Shown here piece after piece: positions 17,517-25,809 of a stretch of DNA of 64,000 nt (positions are counted from its first letter, which is position 1; the number at the start of each line of letters is the position of its first letter). The stretch is from Brevinematales bacterium (GTDB taxonomy: Bacteria; Spirochaetota; Brevinematia; Brevinematales; Thermospiraceae): NCBI GenBank assembly GCA_026417555.1, contig JAOADA010000001.1, forward strand, positions 523,245 to 587,244. The letters run 5' to 3'. Position numbers and translations under genes: made by a program. Under the pieces are notes generated by a model that was not told the DNA's origin, did no database searches, and saw only the letters and a list, made by a program, of their open reading frames with translations.

Positions 17517-18007
17517 TATAACTCCTTGAGGTATCGTTCCTGTTTGTACACACTTACCAAGGTAGAAATAGGCACCACCACCACAATACATACCAGTCCC
17601 ATCAGTACAGACAACCACAATCTCCCCCACCCTTGCATACCACTCCTAACGAGAGAAGCCACCATCTTTATTCCTATGGCCCCAATAATGCCAAAAAAAT
17701 AGGGAAAGAGAATCTCAAAAAGCATATTGACTACCAGAAAGACATACGATGCCCCCAAGGAACGTAAAAGAACAACGGTTGCATGGCTTTCCAGATGTGC
17801 TTTCAAGTTAATCACCACCATCTCCATCCCAAGAAAGAGAAAAGCCAATATCCACCATTTTACCTCAGAAGTTGTTTCTCCCAACAAAAACAACATCCCA
17901 CTATTGATCAATACAAGAAGAAGACGCCAAAACCACATTTTCCGAAGACGTCGAAGATTCAGCCACACAATATTTGTCCAAAATATGAGAAGGGATCTTT
18001 CCGACAC
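17516..18007 (-). CDS. Minimal FtsX-domain ABC permease
   Basis: 163 residues from GTG 18007, set by the strong GGAGGAG upstream; ATG does not occur in frame nearby. Four hydrophobic segments are visible. The segment VVLLRSLGASYVFLVVNMLFE matches the FtsX-domain pattern (LRxLGAS...E), found in FtsX, LolC/E and MacB. It is far shorter than FtsX (about 300) or LolC/E (about 400) and lacks any large extracytoplasmic domain, so it is a bare membrane core. Coupled to the ATPase gene downstream and one base after the stop of 18009-18881. Confidence 0.68.
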   Translation of the reverse strand: MSERSLLIFWTNIVWLNLRRLRKMWFWRLLLVLINSGMLFLLGETTSEVKWWILAFLFLGMEMVVINLKAHLESHATVVLLRSLGASYVFLVVNMLFEILFPYFFGIIGAIGIKMVASLVRSGMQGWGRLWLSVLMGLVCIVVVVPISTLVSVYKQERYLKEL

Positions 18008-18008
18008 A

Positions 18009-18881
18009 CTACTCCTCCTGCCACAAAAACTGGGAATACGCTTTCTTGATATTTTTAAGTATTTCCAGTTTCTGAGCAGGATCAAACTTTTTTATGAAAA
18101 GCATCCGGGCATACCTGTCAAAAGTCTTGACCTGTGCCAATACCCTTTTGTACTCATCATGAATCTCTTCATCAACCACAAGAATGAGCCCTATTTTTTT
18201 ATCGTTGTAGGTAGTCAAAAGTTTTGTCGGTTCATTGATGGTATACACATCCCCTTCTGGATAAAAATCCGGAGAAAGGGAAATCCCAAGTTTTTTGCTC
18301 TCTACCACCAGACTCACTACTTCCGTATATTGCATGAATTTCTGAGGATAGCGTGGATCTTTAGAATCCAAAAGAGAAAAAACTATGATCCCTGTTTCAT
18401 CAATCCGGTAATTGATCATGGCATTCCGACTGAGTTTGGATTTGACGGTATTCCAATCTTTATAAGAAAGCTCTGTCCCATAACCCAAAACAGTCTCTAA
18501 AACTCCCTGAGTATTTTTCTGATAAAACTCATCCAAGACAATAACATGCCGCTTTCGTTTAGTCATGGTGTTTGCACCATCAACCTGTTCGAGAAGTTTA
18601 TCCATCTCTATGAGGCTCTTCTGTCCTAAGGGAAGACGATATTTCTCCGGAAAATTCGCGGCCAACTTGGCAAACAATCGATCAGTATACACGACTTCTA
18701 TTTCTTTGATCTGAGAATCCACAAAAAGTTCATATTGGGAAGGATCAAAACGCATACCTGCTGAGATCTGGAGTACCTGAGCCCCATGACGTAAATACAC
18801 ATCCTTCAACAATATCAGAGGAACCTCTTCAGTCCCATATTTCTCACAGATGCGCATAGCCTCTTCAATAGCAATCCTCAT
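18009..18881 (-). CDS. Conserved-looking protein of unknown function
   Basis: 290 residues, mostly soluble, with no signal peptide or membrane segment. I do not recognise a family. Helix-rich N-terminus (IAIEEAMRICEKYG), mixed alpha/beta middle with KRKRHVIVLDEFY near 110, and a C-terminal segment with KKIGLILVVDEEIHDEY followed by a basic amphipathic helix. It is the first gene of an operon with the FtsX-like permease and its ATPase, so it may be a cytoplasmic partner or regulator of that transporter. AGGTGG precedes ATG 18881. Confidence 0.6.
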   Translation of the reverse strand: MRIAIEEAMRICEKYGTEEVPLILLKDVYLRHGAQVLQISAGMRFDPSQYELFVDSQIKEIEVVYTDRLFAKLAANFPEKYRLPLGQKSLIEMDKLLEQVDGANTMTKRKRHVIVLDEFYQKNTQGVLETVLGYGTELSYKDWNTVKSKLSRNAMINYRIDETGIIVFSLLDSKDPRYPQKFMQYTEVVSLVVESKKLGISLSPDFYPEGDVYTINEPTKLLTTYNDKKIGLILVVDEEIHDEYKRVLAQVKTFDRYARMLFIKKFDPAQKLEILKNIKKAYSQFLWQEE

Positions 18882-18909
18882 CTATGCCACCTTTTTCTCT
18901 TTCTTTATT

Positions 18910-18938
18910 ATAGTAAAGCCAAAAGGAAAAAAAGTCAA
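18910..18938 (-). promoter_or_regulatory. Promoter of the FtsX-like ABC operon
   Basis: Minus strand TTGACT (18933-18938), 17-base spacer, TACTAT (18910-18915), overlapping TATAAT (18907-18912). The -10 region has the same extended TA(C/G)TATAAT form as the ECF sigma promoter. Confidence 0.5.
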
Positions 18939-18964
18939 TACCCCAAAGAAAACTCCCTCACCCC

Positions 18965-18992
18965 TTGACTTTTCTAAAAAATATCTTATAAT
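18965..18992 (+). promoter_or_regulatory. Promoter of nadA
   Basis: TTGACT at 18965-18970, 16-base spacer, TATAAT at 18987-18992, about 36 bases before ATG 19028. No NAD-responsive operator is recognised. Confidence 0.65.
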
Positions 18993-19027
18993 CAATAGAG
19001 AAAGAGGCTCACACAAGGTACGCTTTC

Positions 19028-19963
19028 ATGTGGCTATCACCCAAGGGAGGCAATGTGGACACACAGGATCTCAAAGAGGCTATTCTTCGTCTCAAAAAGG
19101 AAAAACAAGCCTATATCCTAGCTCATAATTATCAACTTCCTGAGATCCAGGATGTGGCTGATCATGTCGCCGATTCCCTGGGGATGGCAAGACACGCCCT
19201 CACTATTCCCAATGATTGTATTGTGGTGTGTGGGGTATACTTCATGGCTGAAACTGTTTCTCTGCTCAATCCTCACAAACGTATCCTTATTCCAGATACC
19301 AATGCAGGATGTCCCCTTGCCAATTTTGCCCCTATCCAGGAGGTAAAACGTTGGCGCATCCAATACCCCGACCATACCTTCGTCGCTTATGTCAATTCAA
19401 GCGCTGAGGTGAAAGCCGAGGTCGATATTTGTTGCACCTCCGCTAACGCTATAGAGATTGTTCGCCGTCTTCCCAATACCAAGATTGTTTTCTTGCCAGA
19501 TAAAAATCTTGGCCGGTATGTCCAAAAACATGTCCCAGAAAAGGAGATTGTTCTCTGGCCAGGATTTTGCGTGGTTCATGAAACCGCTGATCTCGAGGCG
19601 CTTCTTCGGACAAAAGAAGCCCATCCCCATGCTCTGATTGTGGCTCATCCAGAGTGTCCAGAAGAAATCCAGGATATCGCCGATGGTGTGTGTAGTACCG
19701 GACAAATGATCCATTTTGTGGAACAACACCCAGAAATCAAGGAGTTCATTATTGTAACAGAGTGGGGAATGGTGTATGCTCTCCAGAAGAAATTTCCCGA
19801 TCGGGTGTTTCTTGAACCATCTCATCGGATGGAATGTAAAAACATGAAAAGGATTACCCTCACGAAACTCTATGATGCTCTCCGCGAGGAAAAATTCATC
19901 GTTAAAGTTCCTGATGACATTCGAGAGAGAGCAAGAAGAAGCATTGACAAAATGCTTGCCTGA
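19028..19963 (+). CDS. nadA: Quinolinate synthase
   Basis: 311 residues. NadA condenses iminoaspartate (made by NadB) with dihydroxyacetone phosphate into quinolinate, using an oxygen-sensitive [4Fe-4S] cluster. The three cluster cysteines are in place: NAGCP (Cys95), PGFCVVH (Cys181) and RMECKNMK (Cys270), as is the N-terminal AHNYQLPEIQDVADHVADS. The ATG at 19028 has a weak AAGG; a GTG at 19055 sits right after GGGAGG and may be the true start, shortening the protein by nine residues. nadB and nadC are absent from the window. nadK lies four genes downstream. Confidence 0.95.
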   Translation: MWLSPKGGNVDTQDLKEAILRLKKEKQAYILAHNYQLPEIQDVADHVADSLGMARHALTIPNDCIVVCGVYFMAETVSLLNPHKRILIPDTNAGCPLANFAPIQEVKRWRIQYPDHTFVAYVNSSAEVKAEVDICCTSANAIEIVRRLPNTKIVFLPDKNLGRYVQKHVPEKEIVLWPGFCVVHETADLEALLRTKEAHPHALIVAHPECPEEIQDIADGVCSTGQMIHFVEQHPEIKEFIIVTEWGMVYALQKKFPDRVFLEPSHRMECKNMKRITLTKLYDALREEKFIVKVPDDIRERARRSIDKMLA

Positions 19964-19984
19964 GACGATAAAATATGCTACAAT
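19956..19984 (+). promoter_or_regulatory. Possible internal promoter before the 50-residue gene
   Basis: TTGCCT at 19956-19961, 17-base spacer, TACAAT at 19979-19984, starting within the last codons of nadA. It could drive the operon from 20014 to 25776 independently of nadA. Confidence 0.4.
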
Positions 19985-20013
19985 AAGAGAAGAAGATATG
20001 ATGGGAGGTATCT

Positions 20014-20166
20014 ATGCCATTTGTCGTAACCCTCGATGATGCCCAAAAGGGTGTGAAGTTCCCTACCAAAGAAGACGCCATTGAAGCCATGTGGGAACTC
20101 TACAAAGATAAGATGAATCGTGCTGATTTTGAAAAAATGATTGAGTCACACATCAAAGAGGTATAG
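20014..20166 (+). CDS. Small protein of 50 residues, unknown
   Basis: ATG 20014 follows GGGAGG by five bases, an excellent start. The product begins MPFVVTLDDAQKGVKFPTKE and ends IESHIKEV, acidic and helical, without a membrane segment or cysteines. It fills most of the gap between nadA and the phosphoesterase gene and stops eight bases before the latter's GTG. The strong ribosome binding site and normal codon use argue for a real gene. Function unknown; it may be a small partner of a neighbouring protein. Confidence 0.7.
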   Translation: MPFVVTLDDAQKGVKFPTKEDAIEAMWELYKDKMNRADFEKMIESHIKEV

Positions 20167-20173
20167 CTTCATC

Positions 20174-20866
20174 GTGAAACTTCTTGTGGTAAGTGATGTT
20201 GTCAATCAAAAGCTGTATAGCCCACTCGTGACCAGCGTGGCGGGAAATGTAGACTTGATTGTGTCGTGTGGCGATCTCCCTATGTATTACCTTGATTATC
20301 TTGTCTCAACCCTCAACAAGCCCCTCCTCTACGTGTGTGGAAATCATGATCATTATACAAGAAAAAAAAAGTGGTGTGAAACCTTAAATGAGGTCAACGA
20401 TTTCAAATATCATCAACTCAATTATCAGAAAAAATGTTTTTTTGGTGGAGTAAATATTGATATGAAGGTTGTAGAGAAACACCAAGTCCTTTTTGCTGGT
20501 CTTGAAGGGTCTTATCTCTACAACTATGGCGAACATCAATACAATGAAAAACAGATGTGGAATCGAATTCTTCTTATGTCTCCTTCTCTTTTTTATAACC
20601 GTATGATATACCATCGATACGTGGATGTTGTCATAAGCCATGCCCCTCCCTATGGCATCCACGACGGAAAAGATCTTCCCCATCGAGGGTTTGAGGCATT
20701 TCTCTCTTTCATCAAGACATTCAAACCTAAGGTATGGCTTCATGGTCACACGCATCTGTATGACAGAAATACCTCGCGAATAGCCAAAGTAAATGGAACG
20801 TATGTTATCAATGCCTATGATTACCAAATTGTTGACCTTACTTCCTATTTAGAGGAGAAACAATGA
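20174..20866 (+). CDS. Metallophosphoesterase family protein
   Basis: 230 residues from GTG 20174. Calcineurin-like fold motifs are present in order: VVSDVVN near 8, CGDLP near 34, GNHDHY near 60, ISHAPPYGIHDG near 155 and HGHTH near 190. The first motif lacks the usual His (DxH is DVV), seen in a subset of the family, so one metal ligand differs. Likely acts on phosphodiesters or phosphomonoesters in the cytoplasm; the substrate is unknown. A spaced AGAGG upstream is the only ribosome binding site. Its end overlaps the next start (ATGA, 20863-20866). Confidence 0.85.
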   Translation: MKLLVVSDVVNQKLYSPLVTSVAGNVDLIVSCGDLPMYYLDYLVSTLNKPLLYVCGNHDHYTRKKKWCETLNEVNDFKYHQLNYQKKCFFGGVNIDMKVVEKHQVLFAGLEGSYLYNYGEHQYNEKQMWNRILLMSPSLFYNRMIYHRYVDVVISHAPPYGIHDGKDLPHRGFEAFLSFIKTFKPKVWLHGHTHLYDRNTSRIAKVNGTYVINAYDYQIVDLTSYLEEKQ

Positions 20867-21813
20867 GTCAACAGGTGAATCTCTACAACAAGGCTCGCTG
20901 GGATTTTGAGAAAGCCAAAAACAAGGCTTTCTTCTCGAGGCTGATGAAGAAGCTTTTCTCACAGAATGATGAACTCCTTCGTTTTGATGAGGTGAAACAC
21001 CTTCTTGCCCCGCATGGAATGGCCTATCGAGGTGTGAAAAGTATTCCTTTGGAAAAGATTGTCGGATCAGAGGGACGGTATCAGGATTTTGATACCAATT
21101 TTCTTCCCCTTCATGAACACAATCGCCAGCGATGGGAGAACATCGACCTCGCTCATCTCAAGGAGATTACTCTCCCCCCTATTAAGGTGTACAAAGTAGG
21201 AGACTTTTACTTTGTTCGAGATGGCAATCATCGTGTTTCTGTGGCAAGACAATTGGGGATGGAATTCATTGACGCTGAAATCACAGAACTCTTTGTGAAG
21301 GTTCCCCTCCAAGCAGAAAAACTCGATCAGAAGAGTCTTTTGATTGCAGAAGGATACCGTTTTTTCCTAGAAAAAACTCACATTGACAAGGTTCTTCCTG
21401 CGGTGTCGTTTTCTCTCACAAATCCATGGGGATATTATCGGCTGGTGGAGCACATCAATACCTACAAGTATCTCCTCGAAGAACGTCTCAAAAGATCCCT
21501 TTCTATAGAGGAGGCTTCTAAAGAATGGTTTTTTCATCTCTACAAACCAGTCACTGAGGTGATCCTCTCTCATAAAATCCTCAAACATTTCCCTGGACGA
21601 ACGGCTGGAGATCTTTACATTTGGATCATGGACCATTGGCACTACCTCAAAGAACGGTACGGCCCTGTGGATCTGATCACAGCCATTGAAGACTATACGA
21701 AAAAATTTGGCAAAAAATCCTGGTGGAAAAGAATATGGGATTTCCTTTTTCCTCATAAACAAGGAGAAAAGAGGCATGATACTCAAGAAAATCTTGATCG
21801 TCGCCCAGAGTAA
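20863..21813 (+). CDS. ParB/sulfiredoxin-like domain protein of unknown role
   Basis: 316 residues, translationally coupled to the phosphoesterase. Residues about 50-145 resemble the ParB N-terminal/Srx fold: SIPLEKIVGSEGRYQDF, then IKVYKVGDFYFVRDGNHRVSVARQLG, where DGNHRVSVA corresponds to the ParB GERRxRA box. The C-terminal 170 residues are helical and end in a basic Trp/Lys-rich tail; no ParB helix-turn-helix is obvious. In the ParB family this fold binds CTP and in relatives ATP, so nucleotide binding is possible, but this is inference. It is not a chromosomal ParB: there is no ParA neighbour and the length and motifs differ. Confidence 0.65.
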   Translation: MSQQVNLYNKARWDFEKAKNKAFFSRLMKKLFSQNDELLRFDEVKHLLAPHGMAYRGVKSIPLEKIVGSEGRYQDFDTNFLPLHEHNRQRWENIDLAHLKEITLPPIKVYKVGDFYFVRDGNHRVSVARQLGMEFIDAEITELFVKVPLQAEKLDQKSLLIAEGYRFFLEKTHIDKVLPAVSFSLTNPWGYYRLVEHINTYKYLLEERLKRSLSIEEASKEWFFHLYKPVTEVILSHKILKHFPGRTAGDLYIWIMDHWHYLKERYGPVDLITAIEDYTKKFGKKSWWKRIWDFLFPHKQGEKRHDTQENLDRRPE

Positions 21814-22642
21814 CCGCCCCCAGGTTGCCGAAGCCCTTGCCACCCTGAGCACGGAACTCTCGCGTCGTGGTATTGATTTTTTTCATGTTGAACCAGCATG
21901 GTACAAACTCAATAATGCCGAGGTTATTTCAGACTTTGATATCCATTACCGACACGAGGATTATCAGGCTATATTTGTGATCGGGGGAGATGGTACTTTT
22001 CTCTATGCAGCACGAACTTTTGGGATTTTTGGTATTCCTCTCGTGGGTATCAATGCAGGCAAATTGGGGTTTCTCATGAGTGTTTCTCCTATGGAATGCA
22101 AAGAACTCCTCGATGGTATTGAAAATCAGACGATTCCCCTCTGTGAACGTTTTCTCTTAGACGTCTGTGTGACCCGTGATCAGCGTATGCATCGGCTTGC
22201 CCCTTTCCTCAACGATGCAGTTATCGCAAGGGGAACCCTGTCTCGAATGATTCCTATTGAGGTGTTTATAGAAAACGAACTCTTCTCCCATTATTCAGCT
22301 GATGGACTCATCATCTCAACCCCCACAGGATCTACAGCCTACAACCTTTCCGCCGGTGGTCCTATTCTTTCTCCTACACTTCCGGCCTTGGTGATTACCC
22401 CTATCTGTGCCCATACCCTCGCTGTTCGACCTTTTGTCACAGACGTCCACCACCATATCAAGGTTCGTATCAACGGAGACCCCCAAGAGAGTGCCCTCAC
22501 CATCGACGGTCAGGAAAACTTCCATCTTCACGAGGGGGATGAAATCCATATCCGTTTGAGTGAAAAAAAACTTCATGTCTACGAACCCCATAAGCACCAA
22601 TTTTATCAGCTCCTCAGAAAAAAACTAAGGTGGCAGGTATGA
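21776..22642 (+). CDS. nadK: NAD kinase
   Basis: 288 residues from ATG 21776, which lies inside the end of the ParB-like gene after AGGAGAAAAGAGG. NadK phosphorylates NAD to NADP. Diagnostic motifs are GGDGTFLYA (catalytic GGDG), GINAGKLGFL, and PTGSTAYNLSAGGPI. The C-terminus has the expected VNGDPQ-like VRINGDPQ and IDGQ segments. Overlaps: 38 bases with the upstream gene and ATGA with recN. The nadK-recN order is widespread in bacteria. Confidence 0.96.
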   Translation: MILKKILIVAQSNRPQVAEALATLSTELSRRGIDFFHVEPAWYKLNNAEVISDFDIHYRHEDYQAIFVIGGDGTFLYAARTFGIFGIPLVGINAGKLGFLMSVSPMECKELLDGIENQTIPLCERFLLDVCVTRDQRMHRLAPFLNDAVIARGTLSRMIPIEVFIENELFSHYSADGLIISTPTGSTAYNLSAGGPILSPTLPALVITPICAHTLAVRPFVTDVHHHIKVRINGDPQESALTIDGQENFHLHEGDEIHIRLSEKKLHVYEPHKHQFYQLLRKKLRWQV

Positions 22643-24333
22643 TCCGAAGACTTGCTATACGCAACTATGCAATCATTGACCATCTTGAGGTAGAGTTTCC
22701 AAGTGGATTTATTGTCTTCACAGGAGAGACAGGGGCAGGAAAATCTATCATCCTTGGGGCTCTTGGTCTTCTCACAGGAGATCGCGCTGATACCTCTATC
22801 ATTCGAAGCGGAAGTGAAAGAGCTATTGTAGAGGGAGAGTTTCTTCTCCAGGAACCCGCGCTGAAAGACATCCTCAAAGATCTCGATATAGAAACGAATG
22901 ATAGTCTTCTCATACGAAGAGAGATTGTCTCCGATGGTCGAGGTCGTGTCTTTATTAATGGTCTTCAGGAGCCCCTCTCGAAACTTGAGGCTATTGGGGA
23001 GTATCTCGTAGACTTCCACGGCCAACATGACCACCAACTTCTCCTTCAACAAAAAGTACATCTGGATATGTTAGACAGGTATGGTCATCTCTTCTCAGAA
23101 CGAGAGGTGATCCGAACTCTCTATCAGCGATTTATCCAACTTCTTTCCACGTTGACAGATCTTCAGCAAGATGAAAGTCGTCTCGAACAAGAAAAAATGT
23201 TTTGGGAAACCGCTGTTGAAGACATTGCCAATGCCAAACTCTACGCTGAAGAAGAAAGTGAACTCACCGATGAGATAAAACGTCTCGAAAATGGAGAAAA
23301 AATTGCCGAGGCCTTTACCCTCGCTCACCATGTCCTCTACGAACAAGAAGGCTCTGTTCTCTCAAAACTCCAGAAAATCCTTCATCCGTTGGCAGACATC
23401 GCAGGAATGAACAAAACCTACCAAGAGATCTACGAAATCCTTGACAATGTGTTCACCCAAACCCAAGAAGCAGCCAGTCTCATCCGAGAAACACGGGATA
23501 GTCTGGATTTTGACCCAGAAAGGATGAACCGTCTCATTGAGAGGCTAGAAACCATCAAAGACCTCAAGCGAAAATACAAAAAAAACACTGTCCAGGAATT
23601 GTTGGAATACCTTCAGGAATGTCAGGATAGACTTCGACGTTTTTCCAACCGGGCTGAAGAAATTGCTTCCATCCAAAAAGAAATAGAAGAAACCAAAAAA
23701 GCCTACATCGAGAAGTCGCTTGCCCTTTCTCAAAAACGCCAGCAGGTAGCCAAAGAACTCTCTCAACGTGTAGGAGAAGAATTGTCCACGCTCGGTATGG
23801 AGAAAGCCTCCTTCCTTGTAGATATCAAATACGTACGAGACGATACGTCCCCCATAAAGATTCAAGACATTCCTATCAAAATCTCAGAACAAGGGATTGA
23901 CCGCGTAGAATTCTTTATGACTACCAACCCAGGAGAAGAACCTAAACCTCTACGAAAAATTGCCTCTGGGGGAGAAATCTCTCGAGTGATGTTAGCATTA
24001 AAAAGTATCTTTTCCTCCTCTGATGTGGTAGAAAGTCTTATCTTTGATGAGATTGACGTAGGGATTGGGGGACTCACAGCCAATCAGGTAGCTGCCAAGA
24101 TGCGCCAGATAGGATCAACCAAACAACTTTTTGTGATTACCCATCTTCCCCAAATAGCCTCTGCTGCTCACACCCACTTCAAAGTCCTCAAAGAGATCAT
24201 TGACAACAAAACCTATACCCGTCTCACCCTTCTTCAGCCAGAACAGAAAATCACAGAAATCGCTCGTATGCTTGGAGGAGAAGACGAAAGCGCCAAAGCC
24301 CATGCCCAAGAAATGATAAAGAGGTGGTTATGA
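22639..24333 (+). CDS. recN: DNA repair protein RecN
   Basis: 564 residues from ATG 22639, overlapping the nadK stop (ATGA). An SMC-like repair ATPase for double-strand breaks. Walker A is GETGAGKSI near residue 35, followed by LGALGLLTGDRA. The middle (about 150-370) is a coiled coil. The C-terminal half-ATPase carries IASGGEISRVMLALK (signature) and LIFDEIDVGIGG (Walker B), then the VITHLPQIAS switch. Length and motifs are normal for the family. Confidence 0.96.
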   Translation: MIRRLAIRNYAIIDHLEVEFPSGFIVFTGETGAGKSIILGALGLLTGDRADTSIIRSGSERAIVEGEFLLQEPALKDILKDLDIETNDSLLIRREIVSDGRGRVFINGLQEPLSKLEAIGEYLVDFHGQHDHQLLLQQKVHLDMLDRYGHLFSEREVIRTLYQRFIQLLSTLTDLQQDESRLEQEKMFWETAVEDIANAKLYAEEESELTDEIKRLENGEKIAEAFTLAHHVLYEQEGSVLSKLQKILHPLADIAGMNKTYQEIYEILDNVFTQTQEAASLIRETRDSLDFDPERMNRLIERLETIKDLKRKYKKNTVQELLEYLQECQDRLRRFSNRAEEIASIQKEIEETKKAYIEKSLALSQKRQQVAKELSQRVGEELSTLGMEKASFLVDIKYVRDDTSPIKIQDIPIKISEQGIDRVEFFMTTNPGEEPKPLRKIASGGEISRVMLALKSIFSSSDVVESLIFDEIDVGIGGLTANQVAAKMRQIGSTKQLFVITHLPQIASAAHTHFKVLKEIIDNKTYTRLTLLQPEQKITEIARMLGGEDESAKAHAQEMIKRWL

Positions 24334-24923
24334 AAGAACACAAACCTTTTCCCGTCACTCTTCTGATTCTTGCGTTTCTCATCTTTTGTGCGGCTGGTTT
24401 TCTTCTGCTCACCTACTGGCAAACCCACCTAAAACAGAGCATAGGAGATCTTCAGAAGGCTATTCAATCCCTCACCAATGAGTCTCTTCTTGCTGAGATA
24501 TCCCTCTCACAAACCTCTCCAGAACTCAGTGGACAGATAGTTTTTTATAGTCCCTCTGGGAGAGCTCTCCATAGTGAGGCTTTTGAAATGGGAGGAAATG
24601 ATATTTATCTGGAGTTTCACCTCATCTCATGGAAATATGAGACCAACCGTTTTGTTTTTGGGTATCCACTTCGCCTCTATAGTGATGTGGTGGCTCCTAC
24701 AGATGGCATTGACATTTTGGAGGCATTTACCAACGCCTTAATCCAAGGACAAGAAGGAGAAAAACTTGCTTCTCTGCTTATCTCTGGGACTATCCCTCAA
24801 AATATCCAGATTCTCCAAACGAGAACTATCGCCATCCATCAATACCCTGGAAAATCTTGGCAAAAAGGACACTACCTCATTCTCTCCCGCCAAGACAGTA
24901 CCCTTGAACTCAAGGAAAAATGA
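24330..24923 (+). CDS. Membrane-anchored protein of unknown function, paralogue 1
   Basis: 197 residues from ATG 24330, overlapping the recN stop (ATGA) after AGAGG. One membrane segment near residues 10-32 (LLILAFLIFCAAGFLLLTYW), then a short helix and an extracytoplasmic beta-rich domain. That domain resembles the C-terminal domain of the next protein: IYLEF...FGYPLRLYSDVVAPTDG here against VYVDF...LAFPARLYTETISPEKG there. I do not recognise the family. Pair and neighbours suggest an envelope role. Confidence 0.65.
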   Translation: MKEHKPFPVTLLILAFLIFCAAGFLLLTYWQTHLKQSIGDLQKAIQSLTNESLLAEISLSQTSPELSGQIVFYSPSGRALHSEAFEMGGNDIYLEFHLISWKYETNRFVFGYPLRLYSDVVAPTDGIDILEAFTNALIQGQEGEKLASLLISGTIPQNIQILQTRTIAIHQYPGKSWQKGHYLILSRQDSTLELKEK

Positions 24924-24924
24924 A

Positions 24925-25776
24925 ATGGAAACCATTCAGAAACTTCTTTCTCTCATCAAGGGGCTAGCAGACGTTTTTTCTTTTCTCCTTTTCACATGGT
25001 GGGGATGGGGTATTCTTGCTTCTCTTATTCTTTTGCTTGTATTCAAACAAGGGATCAGTGGTGACGGTACGTGGAGATGGTCTGTGTTTCTTCTCAACCT
25101 CTCTGAGAAATGTGTCTCTCTTGTGATTTCTCTCCCTCAGATCGTGATGGGGATTCTTGTCATCTTCATCATCGCCACCTTTGGAAAAGAGATCCAGCTC
25201 TTCTCAGAAAACCTTAGGCTGATCCACCAAAAGGAAATCCTCAACCAAACCCTCAAAAACCTTCGCTTTGAAGGAAAAATTCTGGAGATCAAAGTAGATC
25301 ATGCTACCAATGGATATGCCCTCACCCTTTTTTACTATACCCATAGCCCATGGCAAAATACCCCCATTCTTCGATCCACCCAGAGGCTTTTCACAACCGA
25401 AAAGCGGGTATACGTAGATTTTGGGGTATGTAATTTTGATTATGCTCTTATTGCCGAGGGAAACACGTATAACCTTGCGTTCCCAGCACGCCTCTACACA
25501 GAAACCATCTCACCAGAAAAGGGTTACACCCTCTTTTCTGGTGAAAAGGGTATCCTTTGGAGTTTTGATATTCCCGACGAGGACCTGGTTGGTATTGATG
25601 CCAAAGACTTCCGGACTATGGGACAACAGATTGTCAGTGCTATCACAAACGCCACCATTGCCAAAAAGCTTGGTATCCGTACCTTCTATGGTCAGGCTAT
25701 TGCCGTTGATCTCATCGCTGGCAAAACCTATCAGTTTGTGACAACCGGCACAGGGGGAGTCAAGCTTCTCCCATAG
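24925..25776 (+). CDS. Membrane-anchored protein of unknown function, paralogue 2
   Basis: 283 residues from ATG 24925, one base after the stop of its paralogue. Two membrane segments (about 17-43 and 60-87) precede a domain homologous to the one in 24330-24923, marked by FPARLYTETISPEKGY. An AAGGA sits at the end of the upstream gene. The frame is open well upstream of 24925, but that part overlaps the paralogue and looks like shadow. Last gene of the operon; it converges on the radical SAM gene with 33 bases between and no visible terminator hairpin. Confidence 0.65.
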   Translation: METIQKLLSLIKGLADVFSFLLFTWWGWGILASLILLLVFKQGISGDGTWRWSVFLLNLSEKCVSLVISLPQIVMGILVIFIIATFGKEIQLFSENLRLIHQKEILNQTLKNLRFEGKILEIKVDHATNGYALTLFYYTHSPWQNTPILRSTQRLFTTEKRVYVDFGVCNFDYALIAEGNTYNLAFPARLYTETISPEKGYTLFSGEKGILWSFDIPDEDLVGIDAKDFRTMGQQIVSAITNATIAKKLGIRTFYGQAIAVDLIAGKTYQFVTTGTGGVKLLP

Positions 25777-25809
25777 CATGCCGCTGCCGTACTTCCTTTC
25801 TCTCCACTT

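Noticed and set aside
16833-18007. Assignment of the small ABC pair as FtsEX
   Set aside because: The ATPase Q-loop region is LolD/MacB-like and the permease lacks the FtsX extracellular domain and length.
20863-21813. Assignment as chromosome-partitioning ParB
   Set aside because: No parA neighbour, no helix-turn-helix, and a different GERRxRA box; only the N-terminal fold is similar.
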